From assembly GCA_002429615.1 (NCBI GenBank), contig DJAN01000076.1:1-17980 (forward strand): a stretch of 17,980 nt of DNA, given 5' to 3'. The position numbers and the translations under genes were made by a program. This document shows positions 15,576-17,980 of the stretch, in pieces. The notes under the pieces were generated by a model. The model saw only the letters and a list, made by a program, of their open reading frames with translations, was not told where the DNA came from and did no database searches. This stretch comes from Lysobacteraceae bacterium UBA6001. GTDB lineage: Bacteria > Pseudomonadota > Gammaproteobacteria > Xanthomonadales > Xanthomonadaceae. Position 1 is the stretch's first letter. Each line of letters begins with the position of its first letter.

Positions 15576-16324
15576 AGCCGCCCCTGCCGTTCCTGATCCT
15601 CGAAACCGGCCAACCGGTGCCGGCGATGAAGCGCTACGGGCGCTTTCCGCACTGGATCCGGGTCGCCGCCGGGCTGGCCGAGGGCGAGACGGTGGTGGTC
15701 AACGTCGAGGCTGGCGAGACGCCGCCGCCACCCGGCAACTTCGCCGGCACCATCGTGTCCGGCTCGGCCGCCTTCGTCACCGACCGCGCCGACTGGAGCG
15801 AACGCACCGCCGACTGGCTGCGCGACGCCGCGCATGAGGGCCAGCCGCTGCTGGGCATCTGCTACGGCCACCAGCTGCTGGCGCACGCGCTCGGCGGCCA
15901 GGTCGACTACAACCCGGCGGGGCGCGAGTCCGGCACGATCGAGCTGGAACTGCATCCGCCGGCCTTCGAGGACCCGCTGTTCGCCGGCCTGCCGGAGCGC
16001 TTCCCGGCCCACGCCACCCACCTGCAGACCGTGCTGCGCGCGCCCGAAGGCGCCACCGTACTGGCCCGTTCGCCGCAGGACGCCTGCCATGCGTTCCGCT
16101 GGGGCGAGCACGCCTGGGGCGTGCAGTTCCACCCGGAATTTGCCACCCATCACATCCGCGGCTACGTGCGCGCCCGCGCAGATTGCCTGCAAAGGCATGG
16201 CCGCTGTGCCCGCACCGTGGCCCGGGAAGTCAGCGCCGCGCCGTTGGCGCGCCGGCTGCTGCGAAGATTCGTGCAGCACGCCCGTACCGTGCCGTTGTCT
16301 CCCGGCCACGGAAACAGGCCCTGA
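15572..16324 (+). CDS. Class I glutamine amidotransferase (GMP synthase-like)
   Basis: The 250-residue cytosolic product has a class I glutamine amidotransferase fold. The catalytic triad is visible: Cys97 in the nucleophile elbow GICYGHQLL, and His187 and Glu189 in GVQFHPEF. It begins MKPPLPFLILETGQPVP and has no second synthetase domain, so it belongs to the stand-alone GATase1 proteins related to the GuaA N-terminal domain rather than to GuaA itself. Family members release ammonia from glutamine or hydrolyse gamma-glutamyl bonds; the actual acceptor here is unknown. The ATG shares four bases with the stop of the ATPase gene, so the two are probably translated together even though their functions look unrelated. 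The C-terminal tail after residue 195 is Arg-rich. An open frame extending far upstream through the ATPase gene is a shadow; the start is set by the overlap. Confidence 0.9.
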   Translation: MKPPLPFLILETGQPVPAMKRYGRFPHWIRVAAGLAEGETVVVNVEAGETPPPPGNFAGTIVSGSAAFVTDRADWSERTADWLRDAAHEGQPLLGICYGHQLLAHALGGQVDYNPAGRESGTIELELHPPAFEDPLFAGLPERFPAHATHLQTVLRAPEGATVLARSPQDACHAFRWGEHAWGVQFHPEFATHHIRGYVRARADCLQRHGRCARTVAREVSAAPLARRLLRRFVQHARTVPLSPGHGNRP

Positions 16325-16331
16325 AACGCGC

Positions 16332-16337
16332 GATAAT
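16332..16337 (+). promoter_or_regulatory. Possible -10 box before the membrane protein gene
   Basis: GATAAT, five of six matches to the -10 consensus, lies eight bases past the amidotransferase stop and 45 bases before the next start. I find no convincing -35 hexamer at 16-18 bases. A seven-base hairpin follows at 16344-16363. The gene may instead be read from the upstream operon. Confidence 0.3.
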
Positions 16338-16343
16338 CCTGCT

Positions 16344-16363
16344 GCGCCGGACTTCGCCGGCGC
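16344..16363 (+). terminator. Short hairpin between amidotransferase and membrane protein genes
   Basis: GCGCCGG pairs with CCGGCGC around the loop ACTTCG. No T-run follows, so it may be a weak terminator for the ATPase-amidotransferase pair or a leader hairpin of the next gene. Confidence 0.3.
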
Positions 16364-16382
16364 GCAATGATCCGGAATGGGA

Positions 16383-17291
16383 ATGAGCGAAATTCGCAAG
16401 CTGCCGGCTTCGGCCGGCGCGGAATGGTTGTTGACCGGCTTCGCGCTGCTGCGTCGCGCGCCGCTGGCGCTGGGCATGCTCGGCATGACCTGGGGGCTGA
16501 TCGCGGTAGTCGGTGCGGGGCTGGCGATGCTGCTGCCGGCCCTGGGTCTGGCGGTGCAGTTCCTGCTGCTGCTGGCCGGCCCGGTGTTCATGGGCGGCAT
16601 GCTGTGGGCGGTGCGCGAGGTCGACGAAGGCCGCGTGGCGAAACCCTCGCACCTGCTGCACGGGCTGCAGGATGGCCGCGCGCCGCACCTGCTGGTGTCG
16701 CTGCTGCCACAGGCGCTGGCGGTGATCGTGCTGGCATTGCTGCTGGTGCTGATGATCGGTCCGAGCGGCTGGCAGCAGCTGGCGCACGTGATGGGCGAGC
16801 TGGAGCGCATCAACCAGGCCGCGGCGCAGTCGGGCGTGCAGCCGGATCCGGCGCAGGTGCAGGCGCTGGTCGCCAGCCTGCCGGCCGGGCGCATCCTGCT
16901 GTGGCTGCTGATGGTGATCGTCGGCTTCGCCGCGCTCAGCCTGGCGCTGTTCGTGATGCCGCCGCAGGTGATGTTCGACCGCGCCACCGGCGTCCACGCA
17001 CTGGGCGAGAGCCTGCGCGCGGGCGTGCGCAACCTGCCGGCGCTGCTGGTGTTCTTCCTGCTCACCTTCATCGCCCTGGTGGCGATCTACTTCGTCGTGG
17101 CGCTGGCGATGATGCTGGCCACGCTGGTGATCGGCACGCTGGCGGTGTTCCTGGCGCAGCTGATCATGATGGCGGTGTTGATGCCGGTGTTCGCCGGCGC
17201 GGTCTACGCCGCCTGGAAGCAGATGTTCGGCCATGCCGACGCGGCGGTGCCGCCGGCAGGTGGCCAGCGCCAGGACGTCTTCGTGGCGTAA
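16383..17291 (+). CDS. BPSS1780-like polytopic inner-membrane protein
   Basis: The 302-residue product looks like the BPSS1780 family of uncharacterised inner-membrane proteins, whose members start with a short EIRKxPAxxGxxW motif before a GF.LFRR-like segment. Here the start reads MSEIRKLPASAGAEWLLTGFALLRRAP. About six hydrophobic segments follow, near residues 30-56, 58-78, 105-128, 175-200, 218-245 and 245-275, with a soluble loop at about 130-173 (GELERINQAAAQSGVQPDPAQ). The tail is short and ends GGQRQDVFVA. No transporter or enzyme signature is visible. I chose the ATG at 16383 because CCGGA lies six bases upstream and it gives the family-like start; the ATG at 16377 adds two residues. 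It follows the amidotransferase by 58 bases and converges on tatC. Confidence 0.85.
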   Translation: MSEIRKLPASAGAEWLLTGFALLRRAPLALGMLGMTWGLIAVVGAGLAMLLPALGLAVQFLLLLAGPVFMGGMLWAVREVDEGRVAKPSHLLHGLQDGRAPHLLVSLLPQALAVIVLALLLVLMIGPSGWQQLAHVMGELERINQAAAQSGVQPDPAQVQALVASLPAGRILLWLLMVIVGFAALSLALFVMPPQVMFDRATGVHALGESLRAGVRNLPALLVFFLLTFIALVAIYFVVALAMMLATLVIGTLAVFLAQLIMMAVLMPVFAGAVYAAWKQMFGHADAAVPPAGGQRQDVFVA

Positions 17292-17304
17292 GCGGGCGGG
17301 CCGT

Positions 17305-17323
17305 GGCGGGCGCCATGCCCGCC
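17305..17323. terminator. Hairpin between convergent genes
   Basis: GGCGGGC and GCCCGCC form a seven-base stem with loop GCCAT in the 37-base gap between the membrane protein stop and the tatC stop. The convergent arrangement makes a shared bidirectional terminator likely, although there is no T-run on either side. Confidence 0.45.
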
Positions 17324-17328
17324 GGCGG

Positions 17329-17980
17329 TCACGATTGCGGCTGGGCCTTCGGCACCACCGCACGCGCGGCGATGATGCCCAGCTCGTAGAGGATGCACAT
17401 CGGGATCGCCAGCATCAGCTGCGACACCACATCCGGCGGCGTGAGCACCGCCGCGATCACGAAGATGCCGACGATGGCGTAGCCACGGCCCTGGCGCAGC
17501 TGGTCGGGCGTGACCCAGCCCAGCAGGGCCATGATGACCAGCGCGACCGGCAGCTCGAAGCTGGAGCCGAACGCGAAGAAGATCACCAGGACGAAGTCCA
17601 GGTAGGCGTTGGCGTCCGGCGTCAGCGCGATGACATCCGGCGTGAACGTGGTCAGGAAGTGGAAGACCGCGGGCAGCACGAGGAAATACGCGAACGCACA
17701 GCCGATATAGAACAGCGCCACCGCCGAGGCCAGCAGCGGCACGGCCAGGCGCTTCTCGCGCTGGTACAGCCCCGGCGCCACGAAGGCCCAGGCCTGGTAG
17801 AGCAGCCACGGCACCGCGATGAACAGGGCGACGAAGAACGTGAGCTTCATCGGCGCGAAGAACGCGCCGGCCGGATTCATCGCGATCATGGTCTGCCCGG
17901 CAGGCAGCTGCGAAACCAGCGGCCGTGCCAGCCAGCTGTAGATCTGCCGGGTGAAGGGCAGCAGTGCCAGCAGCACCACG
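17329..17980 (-). CDS. tatC: TatC, twin-arginine translocase core subunit (5' end outside window)
   Basis: TatC is the polytopic inner-membrane receptor of the Tat pathway; it binds twin-arginine signal peptides and assembles with TatA and TatB to export folded proteins. The visible 216 codons cover most of the protein. They include the first periplasmic region (TRQIYSWLARPL), MNPAGAFFAPMKLTFFVALF, the cytoplasmic LYQREKR segment with its conserved glutamate, FGSSFELPVALVIM with the conserved transmembrane glutamate, and the late LTPPDVVSQLMLAIPMCILYE block. The N-terminal segment of about 35 residues with the first cytoplasmic motif and most of the first helix lies beyond the right edge; the GTG near 17979 is an internal valine, not a start. 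Upstream tatA and tatB are expected outside the window but cannot be seen. Confidence 0.97.
   Translation of the reverse strand, partial: VVLLALLPFTRQIYSWLARPLVSQLPAGQTMIAMNPAGAFFAPMKLTFFVALFIAVPWLLYQAWAFVAPGLYQREKRLAVPLLASAVALFYIGCAFAYFLVLPAVFHFLTTFTPDVIALTPDANAYLDFVLVIFFAFGSSFELPVALVIMALLGWVTPDQLRQGRGYAIVGIFVIAAVLTPPDVVSQLMLAIPMCILYELGIIAARAVVPKAQPQS

Noticed and set aside
16230..17363. Minus-strand open frame rich in His, Arg and Gln opposite the membrane protein gene
   Set aside because: It is the antisense of a hydrophobic, Leu/Val-rich protein, which always reads as Gln/His/Arg-rich; no family features.
1..17980. Mobile element, phage, CRISPR, tRNA or rRNA
   Set aside because: No transposase or integrase motif, no regularly spaced direct repeats, and no cloverleaf or rRNA signature was seen on either strand.

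Overview
The window is a GC-rich chromosomal segment of a gammaproteobacterium, most probably Xanthomonadaceae and plausibly Stenotrophomonas or a close relative. This is inferred from the very high third-position GC, the S46 exopeptidase, a glutathione S-transferase gene between glyQ and glyS, and a partial REP-like palindrome at the left edge. I see no tRNA, rRNA, insertion sequence, phage gene or CRISPR array. Coding density is high: fourteen genes (one cut by the right edge), with no gap between genes above about 120 bases.

Layout. Bases 1-77 hold half of a REP-like element and the tail of the first gene. From 78 to 13680 everything is read on the minus strand. In transcription order (right to left) this is glyQ - GST - glyS, then tamA - tamB, then two tandem small genes that look like diverged type II dehydroquinase domains plus a 67-residue orphan, then a SIMPL-domain periplasmic protein, and finally a secreted S46 dipeptidyl peptidase. 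From 13755 to 17291 three genes run on the plus strand: a GspE/PilB-type ATPase, a class I glutamine amidotransferase whose start overlaps the ATPase stop, and a BPSS1780-like polytopic membrane protein. At the right edge tatC enters on the minus strand, convergent with the membrane protein.

How the genes work together. glyQ and glyS encode the two subunits of tetrameric glycyl-tRNA synthetase and are co-transcribed with a GST. tamA and tamB overlap by four bases (GTGA) and encode the outer-membrane and inner-membrane-anchored halves of the TAM envelope system. TatC is the core of the twin-arginine translocase. The S46 peptidase and the SIMPL protein carry Sec-type signal peptides and should act in the periplasm. 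The ATPase has no secretion or pilus partner genes in view.

The least described part is 3062-4139. It holds two adjacent, divergent paralogs that keep the outline of type II 3-dehydroquinate dehydratase but lack most of its catalytic residues, followed three bases later by an orphan small gene. Smaller points of interest are a specificity-determining serine that suggests the S46 enzyme is DPP11-like, several GC-rich inverted repeats at operon ends without U-tracts, and a near-palindromic -10 element shared by the divergent glyQ and ATPase genes.
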